Counted from the first letter of the stretch, positions 42,576 to 51,629 are shown. The stretch is DNA of 64,000 nt from Pseudomonadota bacterium (GCA_023425645.1 JAFACG010000009.1:303775-367774); one strand, 5' to 3'. Numbers and translations: made by a program. Notes: generated by a model not told the origin, from the sequence alone.

Positions 42576-43563
42576 GATGGACCTGTGCGGGAGTCAACAG
42601 GGCCCCGCGTTGCTTGAAGCAGCGGGTCGAGAACAGCACGGCGTGGGGAAAGGCTTCCAGACCCAGGCGCCGGGACAGCCGCTCGTGCTGCTGAAGTACC
42701 TGTGCGCGGTCCTTGCCATGGATCATGCAGAACAGATTGTGGGTCCATTGGGGAGGGTGGGGGCGGCGCCGGTAGCACAGCGTCACGCCGGGCTCGCGTC
42801 CGAGCTGCGCTCCCACCGAATCCACGATGTCATCGGGTATGGTCCAGACGCACATGGCATTGGCCGTGTATCCCAGGGAGCGATGGCGCAGGACGACGCC
42901 GAAGCGGCGGAACAGGCCTTGTTCCAGCCAGGCGCCTAATTGATCCAGCACCTGTTTTTCCGTCATGGCCGCATGACGGGCCAGCTCCTGGTAGGGTTCC
43001 GGGTTCAGTTCCAGTCCGTGCTGCACGGCGTGAAGCAGGGCCTGTTGCGGGCTGCCTTCGGCCGGCAAAGGACAGCAGGGCGGCACGGCGCCAGCGGTTT
43101 TCCAAAAGGAAGGCGCCAGATTGAATCCCAGGTCTATGTGATAGGCCGACTGCATGGGCAGGGACAGGGGATGCAGGCCTGTCTGGCCGGTCAGTTCATC
43201 CAGCCGGGCCTGCAGCGCCTGCGGGTGGGGGCAAGCCATGACGAACCAGAGATTGACGGGGTGTTCGCGTTCGTAGTTGTGGTTGACTTCGGGCATGGCG
43301 CTGACTTGCGCCGCCACGTCCTCCAGGCGAGAGGAAGGCACTTGCAGGCCGACCAGCGTGCTGCTCATGCAGGACGGGTTCAGCACGGGGCCGATCCGGC
43401 TGAGCAGCCCGCTCATGCGCCATTGCCGGAAATAGTCCAGCACGATTTGCTCGCTGAGCCCCACGCTCAGCCCCAGCTTGCGGAAAGGGCGGGAAATGAG
43501 CGGGAATCCGTGTTGCCAGGCATTGAGCAATTGGAAGGCGGATGGGGACAGATCAGAAACCAA
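42568..43563 (-). CDS. nirDL: Siroheme decarboxylase NirD-NirL fusion
   Basis: A 331-residue protein made of two Lrp-like siroheme decarboxylase halves. The first half (about 1-165) carries the HNYEREHPVNLWFVMA motif; the second (about 170-331) carries TLCYRRRPHPPQWTHNLF. Pseudomonas aeruginosa has separate nirD and nirL, whereas a fused NirDL is known in Paracoccus and related denitrifiers. It overlaps nirF by 11 bases and nirG by 8 bases, so the cluster is translationally coupled. Confidence 0.9.
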   Translation of the reverse strand: MVSDLSPSAFQLLNAWQHGFPLISRPFRKLGLSVGLSEQIVLDYFRQWRMSGLLSRIGPVLNPSCMSSTLVGLQVPSSRLEDVAAQVSAMPEVNHNYEREHPVNLWFVMACPHPQALQARLDELTGQTGLHPLSLPMQSAYHIDLGFNLAPSFWKTAGAVPPCCPLPAEGSPQQALLHAVQHGLELNPEPYQELARHAAMTEKQVLDQLGAWLEQGLFRRFGVVLRHRSLGYTANAMCVWTIPDDIVDSVGAQLGREPGVTLCYRRRPHPPQWTHNLFCMIHGKDRAQVLQQHERLSRRLGLEAFPHAVLFSTRCFKQRGALLTPAQVHHD

Positions 43564-44710
43564 TGCGATTGCTCCTATGGGTGAAGAAGATGCCGCTTGG
43601 CTGGGGGATGGTCAGAGAGCTGATGCGGGTCAGCGTGCGGGTGTCGTAGACGGCCACGGCGTCGTCGTCGCGGGCGGAAATCCATACGGCTTCCCCCCGG
43701 GGGGTGAACTCCATGTGCAGCACCGCCTTGCCGGGGGCCAGCGTCTGCACGACCTGCAGCGTGTCCACATCTATGACCTGCACCAGGCCGTTGTCAGGAA
43801 AGGCGAAGTTGACCCAGACCCTTCGGCCGTCAGGCTGGGCCATGACGAAGACCGGCTGGCCCAGGACGGGGATGCGGCCTGTTTCACGCCAGCTTGCGAT
43901 GTCTGCGACCAGCACTTCATGGCGGCCGATGGCGGGCAGGAACAGCTGCCGGCCGGCAAGCGCCCAGCCGCGCAGGTGGGGCATCTTGTAGACCGGCAGA
44001 GCCTGTTTGCCGCGCCCGTAGCCGGACAGAATCCTGCGCACGCCGGCTTCGGGATGCCACAGGTCCAGCATGGCCAGGGCGTCCTCGCCGAACAGCCCGG
44101 CGATGTAATGGCGTCCGTCAGGGGTGACCATGGCGTCGTAGGGCTGGCGGCCCGCCTGGTAGCGTTGCGTGACCGGACGCAGCGGATCGGACAGGTCCGT
44201 GACCCAGATCTCGCCGGCCTCGAACAGGGCGTAGGCGAACTTCTGGCCGGGCAGGTCCGCCAGTCCGACCACTTTGGAGCGTTTGCCGGGCAGGTGCTCG
44301 GCGGGTACCTCGCTGATGAAGTCCAGCGTATCCGCGTCGAAGACCTTGATGCCGCCCGGCTCGTAGTTCTGCACGACGATCAACCTGCCATCCTGGGAGA
44401 TAGCGCCTCCTATGGCGTTGCCCGACTGGATGAGGCGGTGTTCGATGCGTTGGCGCAGCAGGTCGACCTTGCTCAGGCCGCCGTCGCGACCGAATACGTA
44501 GCCGTAGCGGCCGTCGCGGGAATAGGCGACGTGGGCGTGGGACAGATCGCCCAGCCCTTCGATGCGGGCCAGTCGACGGTGGTGGCTGGTTTCCACCACG
44601 GAAACGCTGCCTGTTCCGCGTTCGATGACGAGGCCCAGATCGTTCGTGCCTCTGGGCAGGGGAGTGCAGGCGTGCAGCAGAATGGCAAGAAGGAAGATGA
44701 GCGATTTCAT
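43553..44710 (-). CDS. nirF: Heme d1 biosynthesis lipoprotein NirF
   Basis: A 385-residue d1-type propeller protein. The N-terminus (KSLIFLLAILLHACTPLP) has a lipobox with C15, so it is probably anchored to the membrane in the periplasm. Blade repeats such as SRDGRYGYVFGRDGG and TPDGRHYIAGLFGED are visible. NirF binds a heme d1 precursor and acts between NirJ and NirN. It overlaps the upstream cytochrome gene by 4 bases (ATGA). Confidence 0.92.
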   Translation of the reverse strand: MKSLIFLLAILLHACTPLPRGTNDLGLVIERGTGSVSVVETSHHRRLARIEGLGDLSHAHVAYSRDGRYGYVFGRDGGLSKVDLLRQRIEHRLIQSGNAIGGAISQDGRLIVVQNYEPGGIKVFDADTLDFISEVPAEHLPGKRSKVVGLADLPGQKFAYALFEAGEIWVTDLSDPLRPVTQRYQAGRQPYDAMVTPDGRHYIAGLFGEDALAMLDLWHPEAGVRRILSGYGRGKQALPVYKMPHLRGWALAGRQLFLPAIGRHEVLVADIASWRETGRIPVLGQPVFVMAQPDGRRVWVNFAFPDNGLVQVIDVDTLQVVQTLAPGKAVLHMEFTPRGEAVWISARDDDAVAVYDTRTLTRISSLTIPQPSGIFFTHRSNRIGF

Positions 44711-45057
44711 GGCTTGGAGGTCAAGGCGTTGCCGTCCAGCAGGAGCTGGGCCAGCCATCGGGCTTCGGCAGGTTCGAGAAAAGTGCGCCACGCCGGCATG
44801 GCAGTGCCGGGCCGGCCCTCCAGGATGGTGCGGGTCAGTTCTTGTGTCGAACGTCCGGCCAGCGCGGAGCGGGTCAGGGCGGGCCCCAGCCCGCCTTTCA
44901 GATGCAAACCATGGCAGGATCCGCAATCCTGGCGCAGCAGATGGATCAGGACGCGCTGGCGTTCGGGGGAGGGTTGGAGATCCTGCGCCGCGGACCGAAG
45001 GGGAAATGCCAGGGCTGCGCCGAGAAGCAGGCTCGCGACGACGCGGCGCATGGTCAT
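44707..45057 (-). CDS. nirC: Cytochrome c NirC-like
   Basis: A 116-residue periplasmic cytochrome c with signal peptide (about 1-25) and heme motif CGSCH (C45, C48, H49); the Met ligand is likely in GTAMPAW. I chose ATG 45057, whose ATGA overlap with the nirE stop matches the other junctions; ATGs at 45069 and 45051 are alternatives. NirC-type cytochromes donate electrons to NirS or support heme d1 maturation. Confidence 0.87.
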   Translation of the reverse strand: MTMRRVVASLLLGAALAFPLRSAAQDLQPSPERQRVLIHLLRQDCGSCHGLHLKGGLGPALTRSALAGRSTQELTRTILEGRPGTAMPAWRTFLEPAEARWLAQLLLDGNALTSKP

Positions 45058-45836
45058 GCCTGCGGACATGGCTGGGACATGGAGCGGGCGTGCCGGGAGG
45101 GCTGACTGGCGGATGTGTAGTCGGGGTGAAGCCGCACGACGTCGCCGATGATGAGCAGGGCGGGCGGATGAAATTGCCCAATGGCCGCGGGTATCTGTTC
45201 CAGGGTGGTGAGGACCCAGCGCTGCCGGGACAGCGTGGCGTCCTGGACCAGGGCGGCCGGCGTGCAGGCAGGCCGGCCGTGGTCGATCAGGGAGGAGGCG
45301 ATGTGCGCGCTGTTTGCGATCGCCATGTAGAAGACCAGCGTACAGGACGGGTCGACCAGGGAGCGCCAGTCCAGTTGCAGGCCGTGGTTGTCGCGCAGGT
45401 GGCCCGTAACGAAGCGCACGCTGGTGGCAAGCCCCCGGTGGGTCAGCGGAATGCCGAGCGACGCCGCGCAACCGGTGGCCGCGGTAATGCCCGGCACGAC
45501 CTCCGCGCGGATGTTGTGATTATTCAGGTAGAGCAGCTCTTCGCCTCCTCGGCCGAAGATGAACGGGTCGCCGCCCTTGAGCCGCACCACGCATGGGTGG
45601 GTGGCGGCCAGCGAGCGCAGCATGCCGTGGATGACATCCTGCATGTGGGAACTGCACCCCGCGATCTTGCCGACGTCATGGGTGATGGCGCGGGGGTTGA
45701 TGCAGTCCAGGATGGCTTTGCCCACAAGCCGGTCGTAGACGACGGCATCAGCGTTCTGCAACAGCCGCAATGCCCGCAGGGTGAGAAGTTCGGGGTCGCC
45801 GGGGCCGGCGCCGACCAGATAGACTTTGCCGTTCAA
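45054..45836 (-). CDS. nirE: Uroporphyrinogen-III C-methyltransferase NirE (SUMT)
   Basis: A 260-residue SAM-dependent methyltransferase. The hallmark VYLVGAGPGDPELLTLRAL is at residues 5-23, YDRLV follows near 37, and GGDPFIFGRGGEE near residue 85. It makes precorrin-2, the first committed step toward heme d1 and siroheme. It is the first gene of the minus-strand nir arm and overlaps the NirC-like gene. A complete copy here compensates for the decayed methyltransferase half of the CysG-like protein at 39279. Confidence 0.92.
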   Translation of the reverse strand: MNGKVYLVGAGPGDPELLTLRALRLLQNADAVVYDRLVGKAILDCINPRAITHDVGKIAGCSSHMQDVIHGMLRSLAATHPCVVRLKGGDPFIFGRGGEELLYLNNHNIRAEVVPGITAATGCAASLGIPLTHRGLATSVRFVTGHLRDNHGLQLDWRSLVDPSCTLVFYMAIANSAHIASSLIDHGRPACTPAALVQDATLSRQRWVLTTLEQIPAAIGQFHPPALLIIGDVVRLHPDYTSASQPSRHARSMSQPCPQA

Positions 45837-46328
45837 GGCCGTGCTCCTTGGCAGCCCTGGGCTGCTGAATCAGAAAAACGGATGAAAAAATTGTAAGCGG
45901 CCATATCCATGAAACATGGGTATGGTTGGCGCTCGCGCCATGGGTGCGCGTATCCGTTTTGGCCATGGGGAGACGGCGGAACACTTCAGCAGTTGCAGGC
46001 AGCTTGAAGCTTAAGTGGCCTGATGACGGCCTGGGCAGCGGTCAAATAGCATATTTTCGGAATCGTGTTAAGGGCGGCGTCCAAAAAAGTGAAAAGACCG
46101 GCAAGAATTGTGAAAAGTGAGCAATGATGCGGGTTACAGGCGCTTTTTTGCTTGACACGCCTTTTAATCATAGGCTTAATACGCGGTAGCCATCCGGGCC
46201 GTCATGACGCCTGGTTGCAAAGGCAGTCGGCGGTGGTTAGGTCCCTGTCGTCTGCCCGGTTAATGTGGCAGTAACAGACCGGCTTCCGTTGGGGGCCGGT
46301 TAAAATAATTTTCAGGGGTATTTTCTCA
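45837..46328. other. 492-base region between nirE and hupB
   Basis: No coding frame is convincing. The left part should hold the nirE promoter; I saw no clear FNR-type box. The right part holds the hupB promoter (46152-46181), a hairpin ACCGGC/GCCGGT (about 46281-46304) and an AT-rich stretch directly before hupB, so hupB has a long leader of about 140 bases. Confidence 0.6.
46152..46181 (+). promoter_or_regulatory. hupB promoter
   Basis: A consensus TTGACA (46152-46157), a 17-base spacer and CTTAAT (46175-46180), or TTAATA with 18 bases. It is about 150 bases upstream of the start codon. Confidence 0.75.
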
Positions 46329-46601
46329 ATGAATAAAACCGAGCTTATCGAATTCATTTCCACCAAAGCCGATCTGTCCAAGGCTGACGCCGGTCGTGCA
46401 CTGGATGCGTTTATCGATGCCGTGACCACCACGCTGAAAGAAAAAGATACGGTTACTCTGGTTGGTTTCGGCACTTTCGCCGTTTCCGAGCGTGCTGCCC
46501 GTTCGGGTCGTAACCCACGCACCGGCGAAACCATCGAGATCGAAGGCGCCAATGTGCCCAAGTTCCGTCCCGGCAAGGCTCTGAAAGACGCTGTGAATTA
46601 A
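46329..46601 (+). CDS. hupB: DNA-binding protein HU
   Basis: A 90-residue histone-like protein. The signature [20 protein letters not shown] of the DNA-clasping arm is at residues 57-76 and the basic core follows ([11 protein letters not shown]). It compacts DNA as a dimer. A strong promoter lies upstream, and a tRNA-Val gene follows with its own promoter. Confidence 0.96.
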   Translation: MNKTELIEFISTKADLSKADAGRALDAFIDAVTTTLKEKDTVTLVGFGTFAVSERAARSGRNPRTGETIEIEGANVPKFRPGKALKDAVN

Positions 46602-46623
46602 TCAAAAAATTACAGCGCAAGGC

Positions 46624-46652
46624 TTGCAAAAGAATCTGTATGCTCCTATAAT
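46624..46652 (+). promoter_or_regulatory. tRNA-Val promoter
   Basis: TTGCAA (46624-46629), 17-base spacer, perfect TATAAT (46647-46652), about 37 bases before the tRNA. Confidence 0.8.
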
Positions 46653-46688
46653 TTTCTTTCTTCACAGGAAGAGTGGCATCACAGAAAT

Positions 46689-46764
46689 GGGTGCTTAGCT
46701 CAGCTGGTAGAGCGGCGCCCTTACAAGGCGTAGGTCGGGGGTTCGAACCCCTCAGCACCCACCA
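46689..46764 (+). tRNA. tRNA-Val(TAC)
   Basis: A 76-base tRNA with encoded CCA. The acceptor stem is GGGTGCT/AGCACCC, the anticodon arm CGCCC-TTACAAG-GGCG region carries anticodon TAC, and the T-arm is GGGGTTCGAACCCC. Placement after hupB is common in betaproteobacteria. Confidence 0.96.
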
Positions 46765-46784
46765 CTTCTTTTGTGATCCAAATC

Positions 46785-46816
46785 AAGCACTTAGCATAAG
46801 TTAGGTGCTTTTTTTA
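46785..46816 (+). terminator. tRNA-Val terminator
   Basis: AAGCACTTA-GCATAAG-TTAGGTGCTT followed by seven T, 20 bases after the tRNA. Confidence 0.88.
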
Positions 46817-46997
46817 TGCCTGCTTGTTCCCTCTGCGGGCCGCCTGAGCCATTTGAAATCGGCGTGCTGCCGGTCGTGAAATAAAGTTGTACCGATACGC
46901 AACAGAACAAGGTATGCGACAAGAACTCTGAAATTCGAATCCTGCCTCCAGGGCCGGCTATTGCGCAACGCAAGGCCGGCCGCTGTTTGAAACTACG

Positions 46998-47327
46998 CTA
47001 TTGGAGCGGTTTCTGGTGCGTTGGACCCCGTATGATTCTCTGGGTTTCAGCAGGGTCGGGAGATTTGTACGGCTTGCGTCCGCTGGATCGATATTCAGTC
47101 AGATCGCCTGTCCAGAGCTTGAAGCCCAGGCAGGACTGCCACTTGTCCTTCTGGTAAAGCCAATGCGTATGGCAGACTGAACAGCGATAAAGGCTTTGGG
47201 CGCCTTCTTCCCCGAAATCCTCCAGACGCGTGACCGGGTGCATATGCACATGCCCGGGCGTGTGAGGTTTGGACAGCGGTAATGTTTGGCACAGCGTACA
47301 CATGGTGCCGTGGTCTAGCCTTCCCAT
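46998..47327 (-). CDS. Hypothetical protein with two CxxC pairs (zinc-ribbon-like)
   Basis: A 109-residue protein with CTLC (residues about 10-13) and CSVC (about 49-52), plus histidines in HTPGHVHMHP, suggesting a zinc site. A strong AGGAGGAG Shine-Dalgarno 5 bases before the ATG supports a real gene. The C-terminal half is basic and polar (SSGRKPYKSPDPAETQRIIR). I recognise no named family. It is convergent with the tRNA-Val transcription unit. Confidence 0.65.
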   Translation of the reverse strand: MGRLDHGTMCTLCQTLPLSKPHTPGHVHMHPVTRLEDFGEEGAQSLYRCSVCHTHWLYQKDKWQSCLGFKLWTGDLTEYRSSGRKPYKSPDPAETQRIIRGPTHQKPLQ

Positions 47328-47701
47328 ACGACTCCTCCTGTCGGTGCGTTAATCAAGTACCCAGCACGATGCTGCCAGAATTTTTTAAAACAGACAACAA
47401 AAAAATAAATAGCGTATTCAATATAAAATTATTTCTTCGCAGCTAAGCTTGGAGTTTTTCATCTTATTGATGAGCTTGAGTTTCAGCTTAATACTTGATT
47501 TTCAGTCTGAACATAAGCTTGTACGCTGGTTTTGGTTTTTAGGTAATTTTTCATATTTGATTTTTTATTTGAGCAAGGCCGAGCTTGTGTTTCCTGGAAT
47601 TCGGCAATCCCGTTTTCATTGGAATGGTTTTGTAGCAACTGGTTATTTTCTTTGCTTCAGAAGAGGTAGAGTTCACCTGTTGCAACGAACAGGAGATCGT
47701 C
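47328..47701. other. 374-base AT-rich stretch with a doubtful small frame
   Basis: The stretch is much richer in A+T than the rest of the window. A frame from TTG 47449 to 47709 would give an 86-residue protein with two hydrophobic segments (FFILLMSLSFSLILDF, then FWFLGNFSYLIFYL), but it has no clear Shine-Dalgarno and its C-terminus overlaps the ribosome-binding site of the next gene. It is either a small transferred or decayed membrane gene or an AT-rich regulatory region. Confidence 0.4.
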
Positions 47702-48181
47702 ATGGCTAAAGATACTCGACCTGCGAAGTCCGATGCCTGCGAGCAGGAGCAGTCCGCACCGGTCGATCCGCCTTTTGTGGAACCGTGTGAGCCTCATACG
47801 CTGGACGGTTTCTTCGATCGCTTCGCCAAATGGGTGACGCGCTTTGCAGGTTCGCCCATCATGTTCGGCGTTGCGGTGCTTGCGGTTCTGATCTGGGCTT
47901 GCTCAGGCCCTTATTTCAAATTTTCCGGAACCTGGCAATTGATCATCAATACCGGAACGACCATAGTTACATTTTTGATGGTATTCCTGATACAGCAGAA
48001 TCAGAATAAAGACAGCAAGGCTATTCACGTCAAGCTTGACGAGCTGATTCTTTCTTTGACGGATGCCAATGAGCGATTGATTGATGTGGAAGAGCTTGAC
48101 GAGAAACAATTGCAGAGCCTGGAAGAATATTATTCCGCCGTTGCGCTGAATGCGCGCCGCAAGCGAGAAAGAAAATCCTGA
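47702..48181 (+). CDS. Low-affinity iron permease family protein
   Basis: A 159-residue membrane protein of the Iron_permease (PF04120-like) family. A polar N-terminus (1-45) precedes two membrane segments (GVAVLAVLIWACSG, then INTGTTIVTFLMVFLIQQNQNKD, shown in part) and a charged coiled C-terminus (KLDELILSLTDANERLIDVEEL). The motif TFLMVFLIQQNQN is characteristic. AGGAG precedes ATG 47702. Despite the name, bacterial members are poorly characterised. A bidirectional terminator follows, and a ferritin-like gene is convergent. Confidence 0.85.
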   Translation: MAKDTRPAKSDACEQEQSAPVDPPFVEPCEPHTLDGFFDRFAKWVTRFAGSPIMFGVAVLAVLIWACSGPYFKFSGTWQLIINTGTTIVTFLMVFLIQQNQNKDSKAIHVKLDELILSLTDANERLIDVEELDEKQLQSLEEYYSAVALNARRKRERKS

Positions 48182-48184
48182 AAA

Positions 48185-48212
48185 ATAAGGGCCCCCAGGG
48201 CCCTTTTTCTTT
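48185..48212. terminator. Bidirectional terminator
   Basis: AGGGCC-CCCAG-GGCCCT flanked by an A-run and TTTTTCTTTT, between the convergent iron permease-like and ferritin-like genes. Confidence 0.88.
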
Positions 48213-48823
48213 TACAGCAGCTTGTCGCGCTGCTGTTCCGCCCGGGCTGCGCCGATGGCGGTTTCAACCTGCTTCTGTTCTTCGGGCGGGGGCAGAACGG
48301 CTGGATAGCCCAGGGACTCTATCCACAGTTCACGCGACCAGCCTTGGGTGTGATAGAGGTGGTGGCCCTCGTCAGGCGCCACCGCGTCGTAGGCTTGTTT
48401 CAGGATGTCGGCCAGGTCCTTGTCTTTGGTCTTGCCAGCCGCCACGCCGATAAGATCCCAGTTCATGTGGTCTTTGGTTTCGGCCAGGACCACGCATTCG
48501 GCGGCAACCAGTTGCGCTGCTTGAGGATCTCCGGCCTGGGCCGCCATTTCCATGGCCTTGACCAGCGAGTTCGCGATGTGGGAGAGCACCTTGCGGCCTG
48601 GCGTCTGAGTGGCGGGATCCAGTTTCAGCTGTTCGAGCACCGAGGTCAGCACGCGTTGATGGGTCTGAGTTTCTTTCAGATAGCCTTCCCACTCCTCGCG
48701 CAGGTCGTCGTTGACCGCACAGCGGATAGCCGCCTTGTAGATCAGTTCGCCTCCCAGTTCAGTCTCCAGGGCTTGATAGAGTAGTTCCTGCAGCTGCTGG
48801 GCATTGTCTTGTGCTTTCGCCAT
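48212..48823 (-). CDS. Ferritin-like domain protein
   Basis: A 203-residue mostly helical protein. Possible diiron ligands are in YQALETELGGELIYKAA (E20-E26 region), ETQTHQRVL, AECVVLAETKDHMNW and APDEGHHLYHTQGW, which together fit a four-helix ferritin/rubrerythrin-like bundle. Cytoplasmic with no signal peptide. The AAGGCGTCATG context gives ATG 48823. Function is probably iron or oxidative-stress related, but metal content is not certain. Confidence 0.75.
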   Translation of the reverse strand: MAKAQDNAQQLQELLYQALETELGGELIYKAAIRCAVNDDLREEWEGYLKETQTHQRVLTSVLEQLKLDPATQTPGRKVLSHIANSLVKAMEMAAQAGDPQAAQLVAAECVVLAETKDHMNWDLIGVAAGKTKDKDLADILKQAYDAVAPDEGHHLYHTQGWSRELWIESLGYPAVLPPPEEQKQVETAIGAARAEQQRDKLL

Positions 48824-49163
48824 GACGCCTCCTGATTCGTTGTGAAAAGAAGAGGCTTCACCCTAGCGCGACTCTCGCGTGCGAGCCTGTCGCTTTGCAA
48901 ACGGGTGCAACGAAGTGTTGGAAGTGCGACAGATCGAGTTTGAGCGTTCTGCGGCACCGATTCTCCGGTTTCGGCGATGTGATTGAAATACACGGTTTTT
49001 GGCGGGGTAGCGCGCTCATCACCGGCAACTCGCCCGATCGACGGGGGGCCGCAAGCGGAGGCATTGTGTTTTGGCTACCGATTGACGCGTTTTGTGTGAT
49101 TCAGCGCGTATGCGACAGCTTTAAGATGGACCTCATTCATTGCACTTTTCCAGAGGACGCGCC
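48824..49163. other. 340-base divergent region of ferritin-like and AhpD-like genes
   Basis: No coding frame is supported. A TTGACG near 49082 may be a -35 element for the AhpD-like gene, but no convincing -10 follows. Nothing else is clear. Confidence 0.5.
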
Positions 49164-49526
49164 ATGCTCGATTGGGAAACCTATCGCCAGCAGCTTGCTG
49201 GGCGTATCAAGGAATTCGGCGCCTTGAGTTCGGACGCGGTAAAGGGCTACGCCAGTCTGTCCAGGGCCGGGTCGGGGCAGGGGCACCTGGATGCCAAGAC
49301 GCGCCAGTTGATCGCCATGGCCGTAGCCGTCACCACGCGTTGTGACGGCTGTATCGCGGTCCATGCCAAGGAGGCCGTCAAGGCGGGCGCCAGCCGGCAG
49401 GAGCTGGCCGATGCGCTGAGCGTAGCCATTACCCTGAACGCCGGGGCCGCCATGGTCTACAGCGCGCGCGCCCTGGATGCGTTCGAAGGCCTGCTGCCCG
49501 ACCAGGACGCCCCGGCCGGCCGCTGA
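49164..49526 (+). CDS. Carboxymuconolactone decarboxylase family protein (AhpD-like)
   Basis: A 120-residue all-helical protein. The redox motif TTRCDGCIAVHAKEAVKAG (C60, C63, H67) is the AhpD-type alkylhydroperoxidase active site, so a peroxide-reducing or thiol-redox role is likelier than decarboxylation. I chose ATG 49164 (MLDWETY) with a GAGGA Shine-Dalgarno over the upstream in-frame ATG 49140. It is a stand-alone gene. Confidence 0.9.
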   Translation: MLDWETYRQQLAGRIKEFGALSSDAVKGYASLSRAGSGQGHLDAKTRQLIAMAVAVTTRCDGCIAVHAKEAVKAGASRQELADALSVAITLNAGAAMVYSARALDAFEGLLPDQDAPAGR

Positions 49527-49545
49527 GCGCATTTCGTCCTGGGCC

Positions 49546-49572
49546 GCGCGCGCACTGTAGTGAGCGCGCGCT
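49546..49572. repeat. GC-rich hairpin after the AhpD-like gene
   Basis: GCGCGCGCACT-GTA-AGTGAGCGCGCGC-like stem with one bulge, 20 bases after the stop. Possible terminator without a U-tract. Confidence 0.6.
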
Positions 49573-49667
49573 ATATCTAATCAAGGAATCGGTATTTCGT
49601 CGCCCGAAAGCCGCTTGCTAGACTCGTTTCCACTGTCTCAACATAGTTTTACTGGGGATTGGAAGCG

Positions 49668-50684
49668 ATGTCGGTACTACAAAAAATGAAGATGTTTCGC
49701 AGCGCGGCGTTGCTGACGATGGTCGTGGCGGCGGCGTCCGCCGTGGCTGCCGAGGTCAGCATCCTGAATGTGTCCTATGATCCGACGCGCGAGCTGTACG
49801 TCGAATTCAACAAGGCGTTTCAGGAACACTACAAGAAAGAAACGGGCGACACCGTCACCATCCGCACTTCGCACGGCGGCTCCAGCAAGCAGGCGCGCAC
49901 CGTCATCGACGGCGCGCCCGCCGATGTGGTGACCCTGGGCATTTCCTCGGACATCGACCAGATCGCCCAATCCGGCTTGATCGACACCTACTGGCAAAGC
50001 CGCCTGGCCGACAACAGCACGCCGTACACCTCCACCATCGTGCTGCTGGTGCGCAAGGGCAATCCCAAGGGCATAAAGGACTGGGACGACCTGATCAAGC
50101 CCGGCATCAATGTGGTCACGCCCAATCCCAAGACCTCGGCCGGCGCGCGCTGGAACTACCTGGCAGCCTGGCTCTACGCCCTGAAGCAGCCGGGCGGCGA
50201 TGAGTCCAAGGCGCGCGAGTTCGTGCAGGCCTTGTACAAGAACGTGGGCGTGCTCGATTCGGGCGCACGCGGCTCCACCACCACTTTCGTGGAACGCGGC
50301 ATCGGCGACGTGCTGATCGCCTGGGAGAACGAGGCCTTGCTGTCGGTCAAGGACCTGGGTCCGGACAAGTTCGACATTGTGGTGCCTTCCAGCAGCATCC
50401 TGGCCGAGCCGCCCGTGGCTGTGGTGGACAAGAACGCTGCCAAGCACGGCACGGAGAAGGTGGCCAAGGCCTACCTGGATTATCTCTACAGTCCCGAAGG
50501 TCAGGAGCTCGCCGCCAAGCATTTCTATCGCCCGCGCCTGGAGTCGGTGGCCGCCAAGTATCGCGACCAGTATCCGCAGCTCAAGCTCTACACCGTGGAC
50601 CAGGAGCTGGGCGGCTGGACCAAGGTGCAGGCCGAGCATTTCGCCGACGGCGGTGTGTTCGACAGCATCTACCTGAAGAAGTAA
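49668..50684 (+). CDS. sbp: Sulfate ABC transporter substrate-binding protein
   Basis: A 338-residue periplasmic sulfate (thiosulfate) binding protein. The signal peptide covers about residues 1-28 (ending AVAA-EVSIL). Family signatures are [25 protein letters not shown] and [19 protein letters not shown] chose ATG 49668 with GGAAG upstream. It is first in sbp-cysT-cysW-cysA. CysB-type control by sulfur starvation is expected for the family. Confidence 0.94.
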   Translation: MSVLQKMKMFRSAALLTMVVAAASAVAAEVSILNVSYDPTRELYVEFNKAFQEHYKKETGDTVTIRTSHGGSSKQARTVIDGAPADVVTLGISSDIDQIAQSGLIDTYWQSRLADNSTPYTSTIVLLVRKGNPKGIKDWDDLIKPGINVVTPNPKTSAGARWNYLAAWLYALKQPGGDESKAREFVQALYKNVGVLDSGARGSTTTFVERGIGDVLIAWENEALLSVKDLGPDKFDIVVPSSSILAEPPVAVVDKNAAKHGTEKVAKAYLDYLYSPEGQELAAKHFYRPRLESVAAKYRDQYPQLKLYTVDQELGGWTKVQAEHFADGGVFDSIYLKK

Positions 50685-50708
50685 ATCCGGTACCGGCAAG
50701 GAGTTTCC

Positions 50709-51629
50709 ATGGCTTCGCAAGCAAGTCTGGTCCGCTTCTTCCCCGCACGGGGGGCCAAGGGCCCCCTGCCGGGTTTCGGGCTGACCTTCGGTTTCACGGT
50801 GACCTACCTGAGCCTGATCGTCCTGATTCCGCTGGCGGCGGTGTTCCTGAAGACGACCGCGCTCAGCTGGGAACAGTTCTGGGCGACGGTCACCGCGCCG
50901 CGCGTGTTGGCTTCCCTGAAGCTGACCTTCGGCACGGCGGTGGCTGCCGCATTGATCAATGGCGTGTTCGGCGCGATCCTGGCCTGGGTGCTGGTGCGCT
51001 ACCGCTTCCCGGGCCGCCGCATCGTCGACGCCCTGATCGATCTTCCCTTCGCGCTGCCCACGTCGGTGGCGGGCATTTCCCTGGCCGCCATCTACGCGCC
51101 CAACGGCTGGATAGGCGCCTGGGCCGAACCATACGTCGGACCCATCGCCTTCACGCCCTGGGGCGTGCTGATCGCGCTGACCTTCATCGGGCTGCCCTTC
51201 GTGGTGCGCACCTTGCAGCCCGTGCTGGAAGAGTTCGAGAAAGAGCAGGAGGAAGCGTCCGCCTGCCTGGGCGCCAGCCGCTGGCAGACCATACGCAAGG
51301 TCATCGTGCCGTCGCTGTTGCCCGCGTGGCTGACGGGCGTGGCGCTGGCCTTCGCCCGCGGCGTGGGCGAATACGGCTCGGTCATCTTCATCGCCGGCAA
51401 TGTGCCGCTGGTGTCGGAGATCACGTCCCTGCTGGTCGTCATCAAGCTCGAGCAGTTCGACTATGCGGGGGCGGCGGCCCTGGCCGTGGTCATGCTGGTC
51501 CTGTCCTTTGTCATCCTGCTGCTGATCAATCTGCTGCAGTGGTGGCTGCAGACCCGCCATTCGGGCCGCGCATCGGCCGGCGGACGGGTTCCCGCCACTT
51601 CCGCCCTGCCCGCCGGGAGCGTCTCATGA
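50709..51629 (+). CDS. cysT: Sulfate ABC transporter permease CysT
   Basis: A 306-residue permease (CysU/CysT) with about six membrane segments. [20 protein letters not shown] and the EAA loop [20 protein letters not shown] are typical. The stop overlaps the cysW start by 4 bases (ATGA). Confidence 0.94.
   Translation: MASQASLVRFFPARGAKGPLPGFGLTFGFTVTYLSLIVLIPLAAVFLKTTALSWEQFWATVTAPRVLASLKLTFGTAVAAALINGVFGAILAWVLVRYRFPGRRIVDALIDLPFALPTSVAGISLAAIYAPNGWIGAWAEPYVGPIAFTPWGVLIALTFIGLPFVVRTLQPVLEEFEKEQEEASACLGASRWQTIRKVIVPSLLPAWLTGVALAFARGVGEYGSVIFIAGNVPLVSEITSLLVVIKLEQFDYAGAAALAVVMLVLSFVILLLINLLQWWLQTRHSGRASAGGRVPATSALPAGSVS

Noticed and set aside
45837..46151. FNR/Dnr-type box upstream of nirE
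   Set aside because: I looked for TTGAT-N4-ATCAA and close variants on both strands and found no good match by eye.
46925..46960. tRNA-like 3' fragment (ATTCGAATCCTGCCTCC) near tRNA-Val, as an attachment site remnant
   Set aside because: It resembles a T-arm but does not match the adjacent tRNA-Val, has no integrase nearby and is too short to judge.
47449..47709. Annotating the 86-residue frame as a firm gene
   Set aside because: TTG start without Shine-Dalgarno and overlap with the ribosome-binding site of the next gene; left as a remark only.
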